The notes below the pieces were generated by a model that did no database searches, had not been told where the DNA came from, and saw nothing but the letters and a program-made list of their open reading frames with translations. Shown here in pieces: positions 1 through 10,590 of a DNA stretch of 64,000 nt; positions within the stretch are counted from its first letter, which is position 1, and each line of letters starts with the position of its first letter. The stretch covers positions 81,712,909-81,776,908 of the forward strand of contig OY970820.1 of NCBI GenBank assembly GCA_963853835.1, in the 5' to 3' direction. The stretch comes from Calendula officinalis. Its lineage: Eukaryota; Streptophyta; Magnoliopsida; Asterales; Asteraceae. The translations under genes and the position numbers were made by a program.

Positions 1-217
1 CGGTACATAGACCTGCTAATTATGGCAGGTCTAAATTAATTATAAATGAGTAAGATAAGATGTTTCCTTCAAATTTGTTTCTAGCTCTTATGTATGTTAT
101 TTTTAATAAACTGTTTATTTCATTATGTATTATGTTTATTTCATTATGTTTTTTTTAATAAAACTTAATTTAGAAGCACCCTTAAATTTTCATATTTTTT
201 TATTTTCTAATAAATAG

Positions 218-246
218 CTAATTTCTACCCGCGTGATGTTGCGGGA
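218..246 (-). mobile_element. Helitron-like 3' terminus, degenerate
   Basis: Read on the minus strand, a GC-rich stem (CCCGC ... GCGGG) is followed within about ten bases by TTAG. Plant Helitrons end in a short GC hairpin a few bases before CTRR. The last tetranucleotide is off by one base, so this is a degenerate or chance match. No matching 5' end was identified. Confidence 0.35.
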
Positions 247-336
247 TTTTCATATAAAATCCAAAATATTGTCTACAATATACTCTGTCACATCAAGTTC
301 AAAAATATTATATATACTAATATATGGTAAGTGTTA

Positions 337-660
337 TACTTCTTCTTTTCCATAATAAGTGATATATTTGGAATTTTACGTTTTTGTAGGCAAAAGATTG
401 TAATGAATGTTAGATTAGATTAAATTAAATTAAAAAGTTAGTGAGTGATGAGTCTCACACATTTTGATTAAAATGAGTTTAATGATTTTTAAAATTAAAA
501 GTAATAATAAATATGTTATACCACTATATTAAATAAGATAGTTAGTGGGTGGGAGTCACACTGTTTTTTAACATATAAAACAATTTTTCAAAATTTATTA
601 CTTATTTTGAAAAATATAAAATAAAAAGTGTATCACTTATTTTCAAACAGAGGAAGAATA
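337..660. mobile_element. Stowaway-type MITE, old copy
   Basis: The ends resemble the better-preserved MITE at 36103-36415. The left end reads CTTCTTCTTTTCCATAATAA and the right end has a CACTTATTTT motif followed by GAGGAAG. Internal landmarks, such as GTGGGAGTCACAC-like blocks and GTTAGTGAGTG, also match that family. It is diverged, and the TA target duplication is no longer clean. Confidence 0.5.
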
Positions 661-1625
661 ATTTTAAAGAGCATTTAAACTTCTAAATGCAATTAACAAT
701 GTTTAAAAGTAGAGGAGTTATTTTGAAACTTTTAGAAAAGTGGAGGGACTGTTAATGGGGTTGTATAAAAAATGAAGGAAGTATTACTTAATTCTATTAA
801 GGATAAAAAGATAAATTTACATCTTTTGGTTAGAATGGGGCAAAAAAGATGAGAGAAACTTGAAAGTTGTATTTAAACAATAAGAAATCAAAACATATGT
901 CTACCACATCACGTGGAAAAATCATCTTTATATGAACATACAATTGGCCAACCTGCATCTTAATAAAAAATATTATAACTTTCTTACCTAACATTTCCAA
1001 TGGTAATTCACATGCATCATATTATGAGTTTTTTACATAAATGATAAATTATATCATGTGTAGCAATTTAATATTTCTAACAATGATTTTCATTACATGT
1101 ATTTATGTGAACAACCGTAAGTATAACACCAGTTATCAAATAGAAGACAAAACTTTGTATTATTCAAAAGTGTTTTAACTACAAAAGTTATATTAAGATA
1201 AAATGCTGACAACCTGTGAATTTTAACTAGTTATATAATATCTAAAACAAATTATACAAATAATGTAAAATAATAATTATAGTGTACATAATTATTTATA
1301 TGGTGTAAAAATCACCAAAGTTTCTCAACATAACTATTACCATCCCCACTCACATATGTGTACATATACGTACAAATAATTGAGGTTGCGTAGGGCCTCG
1401 GGGACTTGTGATGTACGTGGGAGAAGAATTGATTATTAATAGTTGTGGAAGAGCACAATGTGTGGCATATAGTTAAAGCTATGTTAAAGGTGTATCAACA
1501 TGGGTTTAACTAGGGATGTTAGTTTGGATGATTTGATTTTATCCGAACTATATAGTTGAAACCAAATGGTTTTTGTTTTTTAGAAATTCAAACCGAATCA
1601 TCCAAACTAAATCAAAAAGGCGAAC

Positions 1626-1854
1626 TTTTAAACAAAAAAGTAAAGAGAAAAGGAAATTACCTCCATATGATAGCAATCATCCTCAAAGTCTACAGCTATC
1701 ATCCCACGATTCTAGGAATCAATATTATAGTGTTTCCTTTTTTTGTCATTCCTATTCTTGTATAAATACCGATCGGTGTCTTCATTGTAAAACATACAAG
1801 TAATATATCAAATACAATTCTTATATACAGTGTTCTAAATTCATATAAACATCA
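1626..1854 (+). repeat. 5' LTR of the outer Copia element
   Basis: It is 229 bp and matches 27763-27991 over its whole length with about ten substitutions. It ends in CA and is followed directly by the primer-binding site. The left terminal dinucleotide has decayed from TG to TT. A TATA-like TATAAATACC lies in the right third, the expected place for the retrotransposon promoter. Confidence 0.92.
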
Positions 1855-1866
1855 TGGTATCATAGC
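1855..1866 (+). other. tRNA-Met primer-binding site (Copia)
   Basis: TGGTATCATAGC directly abuts the LTR. It differs by one base from the usual plant initiator tRNA-Met complement TGGTATCAGAGC. Confidence 0.85.
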
Positions 1867-1934
1867 AGGAAAGCTCATTATCTATCCAAAATTTCGTCTA
1901 AACTCCTCTTGGTTTCGAAATAATCCGGGCAGCC

Positions 1935-2413
1935 ATGTCTAGTGATGGCAATTCGGATACAAATCTATCCCTGCAATTAGCCAATTTCCTTAAAAACAGC
2001 CTCAATACACAACCTCAAAACCCAAAATTATCCGACAAACTCCAAATCAAAAATGAAACCGAAGGAATGGGGTTTGCAACCAAAAGTTATCGCCGGCCAG
2101 AGGGGAGAAAGGATGATAATCTCACATGATATGTGATGAATGTGGCATGATCAGACATACCAGAGATCAGTGTTTTAAAATCGTCGGTTATCCGGAATGG
2201 TGGACCGATGGGCACAAGAAAGGCGTGAAAAACACTGGTCAAGATAAGAAGAAAGCAGACCACGATGGAACCAACGCCGATCGGAATCCAACACCGTCGT
2301 CCACTGGATTTGGAGGACTGGAAGGGGCGACGCACAATTTGGGGGTGACTGATTTCTCGGTGGAAACAGGTAACGGAGGTGAGGGGTTGATAACCTCAAA
2401 AACCCCCCTCTAA
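1935..2413 (+). pseudogene. Copia gag remnant
   Basis: The reading frame starts at 1935 (MSSDGNSDTNLSLQLANFLK), keeps about 50 codons of the gag N-terminus, then jumps almost at once to the nucleocapsid region. A CX2CX4HX4C zinc knuckle (CDECGMIRHTRDQC) lies at about 2129-2170 in another frame. The core gag (UBN2-type) region of several hundred bases is missing, so an internal deletion plus a frameshift has destroyed the capsid protein. In the intact family gag forms the virus-like particle and the knuckle binds the element RNA. Confidence 0.8.
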
Positions 2414-2448
2414 CTCTTCTAATTTGTTTAAAGTTACCCCCCAGATTC

Positions 2449-2883
2449 ATGTTATGTTTAAAACCACCCCATAGTTTAAAAACATTGAATCTCTTTTTAT
2501 ATAAAACTGCCAATACAACCCCTATACATAACTTAGTTTATACAAATATCACATTTGTCCATATTATTAATAAAAGTTTTAAAAATTGCAATAGTTTACA
2601 TAATAAAGGTAATTGTGTAAACTTAGTTCAAAATACAAAAACAAAAGAAAAATTGTGGATATTTGATTGTGGGGCCACGGACACCATGACCCATGATTTA
2701 TCTGATTTTACAACCACAAATAGACCAACAAAGTCGTGTATTGAAACGACAAATGAGGAAAAATTGAATGTTAAAACGGGGGGCAGCATAGAGATATCTC
2801 CAACTCTCAAGCTTTCTAAATGTCTATATATTCCCGAATTATCGCATAAACTTTTATCGGTTAGCCATGTTACAAATAACTAA
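2449..2883 (+). pseudogene. Copia protease region, catalytic motif altered
   Basis: This 144-codon open stretch contains the Copia retropepsin block. The usual W-DSGAT-HMT motif reads WIFDCGATDTMTHDL, so the Ser of the D-S/T-G active site is Cys. The end (YIPELSHKLLSVSHV) matches the conserved 'LYVP..NLLSV' strand of this domain. The frame stops at 2883, just before the GAG-pre-integrase region. Normally this domain cuts the polyprotein; here it is a fossil. Confidence 0.8.
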
Positions 2884-2897
2884 ATTGTACAGTTCTT

Positions 2898-4694
2898 ATG
2901 CACCCAACCTTTTGTATCTTGCAGGATATCAGGACGGGAGCGATAATTGGGCGTGACACTGAAAAAGATGGACTATACTATGTGGATGAAGTAACTCAAA
3001 GTGGGCGTGCAATGTTATCTCATGGAACGACTGAAAGGGAGGCATGGTTATGGCACCGAAGACTAGGTCACCCATCCACAAATTATTTACATACTATATT
3101 TCCTAAATTATTTACTTTAAATTGCAAGTCACATTGTGAAACTTGTGTTTTTGCCAAAAGTCAATGATTCACTCGGATGTTTGGGGACCATCCCCAATCA
3201 CCAGGGGACACAATTATCGTTTTCTTGTCATGTTTGTTGATGACTGCACTCGTATGACATGGATATACTGCACTCGTATGACATGGATATACTTATTAAA
3301 AAATAAAAGTGAAGTTTTTGAAAAATTTACCATTTTTTTATAGGGATAATTTCATTCATATCCTTGGAAACTTCTAATATTACGCATATATCCTTGCAAA
3401 ATTCATTATTACTTATATATATCCTTCCAAACCTTCAAAATTCTCACATATATTCTTTTACCTAATTTAATATTATTTAAATCTTTTAAAAAAATTTAAA
3501 AGCATATATATTAACCCAAATTAAGAGTAAAATACCCTAAATACCCTTAAAGTCATTTTAAGTGCTTGGTCGGCCATCATAATAAAGGGACACTGTATAA
3601 AACTGATATGTGCTTCGTGAAGTTTTTTTTATTCGTACATGGATTTTCACTTGTTTAAATGGGTTTTGGCTTATGTTGAAAAGTCAGGATTAGTCATTTC
3701 AGTCGTATCATCCATTATTCATATGCTCTATATATAATTCAAAATAAAAAATATAACTAATATTCATGTTTGGTTGTATCAAGAACAGAAAACACAAACC
3801 TAAATTGGTTTATATAATCATTAATGGAGGTTAGTGAAATTATACTTGTTGCTTTCAATTGCAAAGTTACGTAGAAGTTTCCTCTCAATGGCGGCCTTTC
3901 TAGGTTTCTTTGATGTGTTTGTATACATATCTATGTACGAAAGAAACTTTAAGGGTAGTTAGGGTATTTTACCCTTAATTTAGATTAATATATATGTTTT
4001 TAAAATTTTAAAAGATTTAAATAATATTAAATTAGGTAAAAGGATATATGTGAGAATTTTGAAGGTTTAAAAGGATATATAGGTAATAACGAATTTTGCA
4101 AGGATATATGTGTAATATTAGAAGTTTCCAAGGATATGAATGAAATTATCCCTTTTTAACATGGTCCAAACTCAATTTAGAAAAAATATTCAAATCCTTA
4201 GATCAGACAATGTCGGAGTATTTGTTAACTCCAATATGACTCTTTTTTGCCAACAAAAGGGAATAATCCATCAAACCTCATGCCCTCACACCCCGGAACA
4301 AAATGGTGTCGCCGACCGAAAAAGTCGTATTCTTCTAGAAATTACTCGGGCACTTTTAAAAGAATCTCAAGTCCTAAAATCTTTTTGGCCCGAAGCCCTC
4401 ATGACAGCCGCCTACCTCATCAATCGCCTCCCAACCAAGATCTTAAAATCAAAAACAGCTTTACAAACCCTCTTTGTATACACTGACCCTCCTCACATTC
4501 TCACTTTTGAACCACAAATCTTTGGTTGTACTGTATTCGTTCATATACCAAAAACAACTAGATCTAAACTCGACCCATGTGCTGAGAAATGTGTCTTTGT
4601 TGGATACGGTATCAATAAAAAAGGTTATCGGTGTTATAACCCTAAAACTCAAAGAATGTTTACCACAATGAATTGCGACTTTCTCGAAACATAA
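2898..4694 (+). pseudogene. Copia integrase, split by a MITE
   Basis: The part before the MITE (2898-3342) has the GAG-pre-integrase zinc motif (H...H...CETC, about 3054-3160) and the start of the DDE core (IHSDVWGP). The part after it (4153-4694) resumes at NMVQTQF and carries RSDN and the third catalytic block. Two defects are visible. At 3245-3292 a 24-bp segment is tandemly duplicated (CTRMTWIY twice). The third acidic residue in the NGVxExK block is Asp (NGVADRK) instead of the expected Glu, and the SDNGGEF block reads SDNVGVF. The family inserts element cDNA into chromosomes; this copy cannot. Confidence 0.85.
3343..4152. mobile_element. Long-TIR MITE (Mutator-like) inside the integrase
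   Basis: This 810-bp insertion has terminal inverted repeats of roughly 200 bp. The left end GGGATAATTTCATTCATATCC is mirrored by GGATATGAATGAAATTATCCC at the right end, and similarity continues inward through the CCTTNNAAA/ATATATCC blocks to the AGGGTATTTTACCC-like region. It has no open reading frame. It splits the integrase codons cleanly, which fixes its borders. The flanks are T-runs, so the target duplication cannot be measured. Long TIRs without coding capacity are typical of Mutator-derived MITEs; a foldback element is the alternative. Confidence 0.85.
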
Positions 4695-5667
4695 TATTAC
4701 TATAACACCCAACTCAGCGGTCAGGGGGAGAATGAGAATAACATAAGTGACACTCTAAGTTGGCTTCAATATACATATACCAGTGAGAACAACCATGTAG
4801 AAACCCCTCCTCAACAAGCTCATCAACAGACTGAAGACAATGCCGAGACTGAAGACAGTGCCCCCGAAGATTCGTATCCTGTCCTGACTCCCGAGGTAAG
4901 TAACACTAACCATGGTACTAACGATTCATCAGTACAAGAAAGTGTGCAGGAAATAGCTAGTGGAGACGAAGAAGAATACACCACACTCCAAGAAAATGAA
5001 CCCGAATAATACATTTTACCACCAAGAACAAACCGAGGTATTCCTCCAAAAAGATATTCACCAGAAAGGGAGACAAAGAGGAGTAGATATCCAATGGCCA
5101 GCATAGCCAAAAGGAATCTATCAGAACAAGCCAAGGCGTTTACAGTATCTTTGTGCTCAGAAGAAATTCCGACAAATACCGAGCAAGCCCTAAAGTCTAG
5201 ACAATGGAAGAATGCAATGGAAGAAGAGATGGAAGCCCTGAACAAGAACAAGACTTGGACTAAATGTATTCTACCAACAGGAAAGAAGCCGGTTGGATGT
5301 CGATGTGTATTCACAATCAAATACAAACCAGATGGAACCATCGAAAGATACAAGGCAAGATTAGTGGCAAAAGGTTACACCCAAACATATGGAAATGACT
5401 ACTCTGAAACTTTTTCGCCAGTAGCAAAAATCAACACTATCAGAGTCCTCTGTTCCATAGCCGCAAACCAAGGGTGGCCTCTACACCAGCTTGACGTAAA
5501 GAATGCGTTCCTACATGGAGACTTAAAAGAAGAGGTGTACATGGAAGCTCCACCTGGTTTCAACAACGACTTTAGAAAAATGGAAGTTTGCATGCTTAAA
5601 AAATCTCTTTATGGTTTAAAACAATCCCCTAGAGCTTGGTTTGGGAGATTCACCATAGCTATGAAAA
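4695..5667 (+). pseudogene. Copia reverse transcriptase, 5' part
   Basis: After the integrase stop comes a Pro/Glu/Asp-rich linker (4695-5090), then the Copia RT (RVT_2) beginning near 5190. Blocks visible in order are QWKNAMEEEMEALNKNKTW, VFTIKYKPDGTIERYKARLV, GYTQTYGNDYSETFSPVA, LDVKNAFLHGDLKEEVYMEA and LKKSLYGLKQSPRAWFGRF. The frame is cut at 5667 by a solo LTR; the continuing codons reappear at 7987. In the family this enzyme copies the element RNA into DNA. Confidence 0.88.
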
Positions 5668-5672
5668 GCTAT

Positions 5673-5981
5673 TGTAACACCATTTTTAAAACATCATTTA
5701 AATCATTTAAAATACATCTTTTCCCAATCGTTGACATATTGTCCAAAATACAGTTTAACAAAAACTTTAAAACCTTTATCAGAGTTTACAAAAATACGGT
5801 GTCACTAAGTATATCAAAACTATAGGCAAACGGGATCTACCTATGAGTTCCCAAGCTAAACATCTCTAGGCCACTTTTAGTGCAACCTTCTATCACTTCA
5901 AACCTGTACCTGAGTACATAGCCACAAAAAAAAAGTAGTACGTGAGACAAAATAGTCTCGTGAGATGCATGGGTTTTAGAC

Positions 5982-6051
<70 letters not shown>

Positions 6052-7981
6052 TACATCAATACCGTCTAGTCACCCTATTGTGACCCTATCGAGTTATGCT
6101 CTCCTAGCAATCGTATCTAACTATCGGGTTGTCCCCGAACTAGCTAGAAGCACAAACATATCTAGTTATCGGGTTGCCCCCGAACTAACTAGAAGCACAT
6201 TAACTTATTAACCGGGGATCCCCCGCATTAATAAGCTTCGACCAAATCTAGTATATAAACATACACATACTAGAAACATACCGGGGATCCCCCGAATTGC
6301 TCAAGATAACGGCAAGAGGGAATCGCCCAATCTACCGATACCTGCCTTACTCGCCGGACCTTCCTCCAGTTAGCAAGACTACTACCGTGGATGAGTAGAT
6401 GAGAATCCACCCAACTGCCCCTCACTCCACACCTCATGACCGGGGATTCCCCGCATCATCGCATCATCTCATTCTTAACATAACTCATCAGTTATTACAA
6501 TCAAAGCCTTCGACTATCACATCAATCATCAAACAAGTTAGTTATCTAATTATAACTATATATAACTAGTTCAATATAGTGAGAACGTACCTGTATGGCC
6601 CAATAGACCCGATCATAAGCAACCTATATCTACTTCTACATCTATGAACCCTATGAGGTCCATACTTACTTATTTCATATGATACATTTCTTATTTTATC
6701 GATATCATAATACTTTTATCTTTTCTCTGACTATAATACATAATTATTACTAGTCACATCATATTCATTTTCATATATATTCGTTCTTTACTTTTATTAG
6801 TAAATCTTACCAATAGATACTCATTACTATACAATCATTCCCATTTGCTTTACTAATCCATATTTATTAATAGAGACTCAATATACGCCATTTTGCTCAT
6901 TAACTTTATTAATATGGTTTATTAATATAGATTCCATATTTACTTCCAAAATCATCAATTATTCTAGACTTATTCTAGTATCAAATTACACCTACTTTCT
7001 TATCCTTTTCAGTCACTATCTTTATCAAAACATTTATTAATAAAGACTCATAGATGTATCATAAGTATTTTCAAAACTCTTTACTATGTACCAAGTTTAA
7101 AAGTCTCATGTACCCACCTTAGCGATAGCTAAATCCATATCGTGTTTATCAACACAAATCCTTGCTTCCCGCCTTTGGAATATCTCCAATCTTTAAGTCC
7201 TTGCAACCTATCAACATAACCATCACAATTCTAGTTATCATCTACAACTATACAACATTACACCACCAATATCCATCCCCCACTACCAAGTTCATCATTC
7301 TTGGTAGAAGACCATAAACCCTAGTTCATGGTTACTAACCCCATAACATAGATCCGATACAATACATGGTTCACACACTTCTTATGTGTGTTTTACACTC
7401 ACCATCAACATATTTAGCCAAGACTTTTGACAAGTTACCATTAACACTACTTCCCCCCAAATCAAGTTCATAAACTAGTTAGGAGATGAAATTTACCTTA
7501 GGTCTTAGCTTAGATGCATACATCCTCAAAGATGGTGAAGATCTTAGCTCAAGAACACTAAAATCGCCCCCCAAGAGCTCTCAGATCGGCTGCCCTTCAA
7601 CAATGGTGGAAATGAGTGAAAACCCTAGCTTTCCCGACTTTTAATGCTGGCCTCGCATAGTTCGCGTTCGCGAACTCGAGTTCGCGTCGCGAACTTCCCG
7701 TGCATGAACTCCTCGTGTCGTGATCCTGGTCGTGAACTCCGATCATCATAACCCAGAATTCTCTGCCCGATGTTCATGAACGCGAACTATAGTTCGTGCC
7801 GTGAACTTCCCAGTGCAGCAAGGCTGCAACTTTTTGTTGCCTAGTTCGACCCGGTTTCGACCTTAACCATATCAAACGATGTCCAAATGACACGAAACCA
7901 ATTCCTACAGGTTTTAAATGATTTATCCGTATTTATCATATTTTCATATAATTTATTTAACACAAAATTTAGGTCGTTACA
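5673..7981 (-). mobile_element. Solo LTR of a Ty3/gypsy-type element
   Basis: This 2,309-bp block starts TGTAACACC and ends GTCGTTACA on the plus strand, so it has TG..CA termini. It is flanked by an exact 5-bp duplication, gctat (5668-5672 and 7982-7986). It aligns from end to end with the LTR at 8319-10570 in the same orientation but is more diverged, and no internal region is present. That combination is the product of unequal recombination between the two LTRs of an inserted element. Minus strand is given because the related full element reads on the minus strand. Confidence 0.9.
5984..6048. repeat. (TA)n microsatellite in the solo LTR
   Basis: About 32 uninterrupted TA dinucleotides. 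The related LTRs at 8650-8680 and 14360-14385 have only short interrupted TA stretches here, so the array expanded in this copy. Confidence 0.95.
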
Positions 7982-7986
7982 GCTAT

Positions 7987-8313
7987 GGTTTCAAACAAAG
8001 CAACCCAGACCACACCTTATTTCTTAAACGAAGGGGAAAATTAATAACATGTCTAATAATTTATGTTGATGATATGATCATTACAGGTAATGACAAAGAA
8101 GGAATTACCAAACTGAAGAAAAGCTTTTCCTCAGAATTTGAAATGAAAGACATAGGAAATCTCAAATACTTCCTAGGAATTAAGTTCTCAGATCAAAACA
8201 CGGGATCTTCATGCACCAGAAAAAATACATTCTCGACTTATTGGCAGAAACTGTGATGATCGATTGCAGACCAGCTAAAACTCCGATGATCATGAACCAA
8301 AAACTTCTTGATG
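7987..8313 (+). pseudogene. Copia reverse transcriptase, 3' part
   Basis: Resumes the RT directly after the solo LTR and contains the catalytic YVDD box (IIYVDDMIITG, near 8055-8090) and the KYFLGIKF block. A single-base slip near 8205 puts the final codons (LLDDE) into another frame. The frame continues at 27058 on the far side of an 18.7-kb insertion. Confidence 0.88.
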
Positions 8314-8318
8314 ACGAA

Positions 8319-10570
8319 TGTAACACCCGTATTTTTATAACATCGTTTAAATCATTTAAAATACATTTTTCCCAATAATTGACATATTGTTCAAGATACA
8401 GTTTAACAAAAACTTTAAAACCTTTATCAGAGTATACAAAAATACGGTGTCACCAACTATATCAAAACCATAGGCAAACGAGATCTACCTACGAGCTCCC
8501 GAGCTAAACATCTCTAGGCCACTTCTGGTGCAACCTTCTATCACTTCAATCATGTACCTGAGTACATAGCCACAAAAACAAACGTAGTACGTGAGACAAA
8601 ATAGTCTCGTGAGATACATGGGTTTTAGACCCAAATAATAATAATCGTTTCATAAATATATACATATATATATATATGTATACTTCATCAGTACCTTCTA
8701 GTCACCCTATTGTGACCCTATCGATTTCTGCTCTTCTAGCAATCATATCTAACTATCGGGTTGCCCCCGAACTAGCTAGAACCACATTAACTTATTAACC
8801 GGGGATCCCCCGCATTAATAAGCTTCAACCATATCTAGTACATAAACATATACATACTAGAAACATAGCGGGGATCCCCCACATTGCTCAAGATAACGGG
8901 AAGCGGGAATCGCCCAATCTACCGTTTTATACCTTACTCACCGGACCTTCCTCCAGTTATCAAGACTCCTATCGGATGACGGACTATGGGTCGACGCCCA
9001 ATCAGCCTCATCCCAAGTGACCGGGGATCCCCCGCATCACCACCACATTATCACTCATCATAACTCATCAAGTTATTCCATCTAAGCCCTTGGCTATCAC
9101 GTCAATCATCAAAAAAGTTAGTTATCTAATAATAACTAAAAATAAATGGTTCACCATAGTGTGAACGTACATGTATAGTCCCATGGAATCGATCATAAGC
9201 AACCCACATCTATATCCACATCAATGAACCCAAGGAGGTCCATATCTACTCACTTCATAAGATACATTTCTTATTTTATCGATATCACAATACTTTTATC
9301 TCTTCGTTGACTATAATACACAATTATTATTAGTCTCATCATATTTATTTTCATATATATTCGTTCTTTACTTTTTAGTAAATCTTACCAATAGATACTC
9401 GTCGCTATAAAATCATTCCCAATTTCTTTACTAATACATATCTATAATAAAAGCTCAGTATGCATTCTTTTAATCAGTTACTTTATTATTATGGTTCATT
9501 AACATAGATTCCATAATTACTTTAATTTATCGTATTTTCCTTCAAATGCATTAATCATACTAGACATATTCTAGTATCACATTCTACATACTTTCATACA
9601 TTTTCAGTGACTATCTTTATCAAAATATTTATTAATAAAGACCCATAAAATATCATATGTATTTTCAAAACTATTTGCTATGTACTTAGTTAAAAAGACT
9701 CATGTACTCACCTTAACAATAGCTAAATCCATATCGTGTTTATCAACACGAATCCTTGCTTCCCGCCCCTTTGGAATATCTCCAACTTTTAGGTCCTTTC
9801 AACCTATCAACATAATCATCACATTTCGAGTTATCATCCATAACTAGACATCATCTAATGTCATCATAATCAACCCCAACCACCAAGTTCACCAACTTGG
9901 TGGAGATCCATAAACCCTAGTTCATACAACTACTTCCAAGTTGCAAATTAACCATAGATCCATGGTCTACATAGTTCCTATGGGTGTTCTACACCCTCAT
10001 TACCCATCTTTAACAAGATTCCAACACATCACATTAAAAATTATCATTTCCCCTAAATCTTGTTTAAAAAATTAACTAGGAGATGAAAATACCTTAGATC
10101 TTTAACAAGGCTTGAAGATCTCCATGAATGGTGGTGTTCAATGCCCAAGAACAACTAAAATCGCCCCCAAGAGCTCCCAAAATCGGCTGCACCTTTAGAG
10201 TGGAAAGGAAATGATCAAAAACCCTAAAATCCCGTTTTTATGCTATTTGGCAGTCTTCGTGGCACGAACCCAAAACTTCGTGGCACGAGGTTTGGCGGGT
10301 TGCCCACTCGCGACACGAATCCAAATCTTCGTGTCAGCAGCGACACGAAAACGAGTTTCTGTCTCACTTCGTGACACAAGTCCAAATCTTCGTGCCACGA
10401 AGTTGTGTAGGTCTGCACTTTTTGTATTCCTTTTCGATACGGTTTCGTCCATAACTTTCGCATACGATGTCCAAATAACACGAAACCAATTCCTACGTTC
10501 TTTAAATGATTTATCCTTATTTATCATATTTTTATAAAATTTATTTATTTACAAAATTCAGGTCGTCACA
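8319..10570 (-). repeat. 3' LTR of the minus-strand gypsy element
   Basis: 2,252 bp, plus-strand ends TGTAACACCC and GGTCGTCACA. It is closely similar to 14027-14640 plus 25590-27052. On the minus strand it follows the PPT. The open frames at 10211-10537 lie in an imperfect repeat with the motif TTCGTGNCACGA and are not genes. Confidence 0.9.
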
Positions 10571-10590
10571 ACTATCCACCCCTTAAAAGG
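10551..10590 (-). other. Polypurine tract next to the 3' LTR
   Basis: Read on the minus strand, CCTTTTAAGGGGTGGATAGT (10571-10590) directly precedes the LTR end, the expected position for plus-strand DNA priming. Confidence 0.7.

Larger units (their letters stand above)
1..1625. other. AT-rich intergenic DNA with transposon relics
   Basis: No convincing gene is seen. The short open frames at 1556-1803 overlap the start of a retrotransposon LTR and are not genes. The stretch holds a Helitron-like terminus near 218-246 and a diverged Stowaway-type relic at about 337-660, listed separately. The rest is low-complexity AT-rich DNA without recognisable structure. Confidence 0.6.

Noticed and set aside
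5942..6211. 89-codon plus-strand frame with a long Ile-Tyr run
   Set aside because: It translates the (TA)n microsatellite within a solo LTR.
10211..10537. Overlapping open frames on both strands in LTR sequence, repeated at 26584-27019
   Set aside because: Both copies lie in LTR DNA made of TTCGTGNCACGA-type repeats. Frames are open on both strands and carry no domain.
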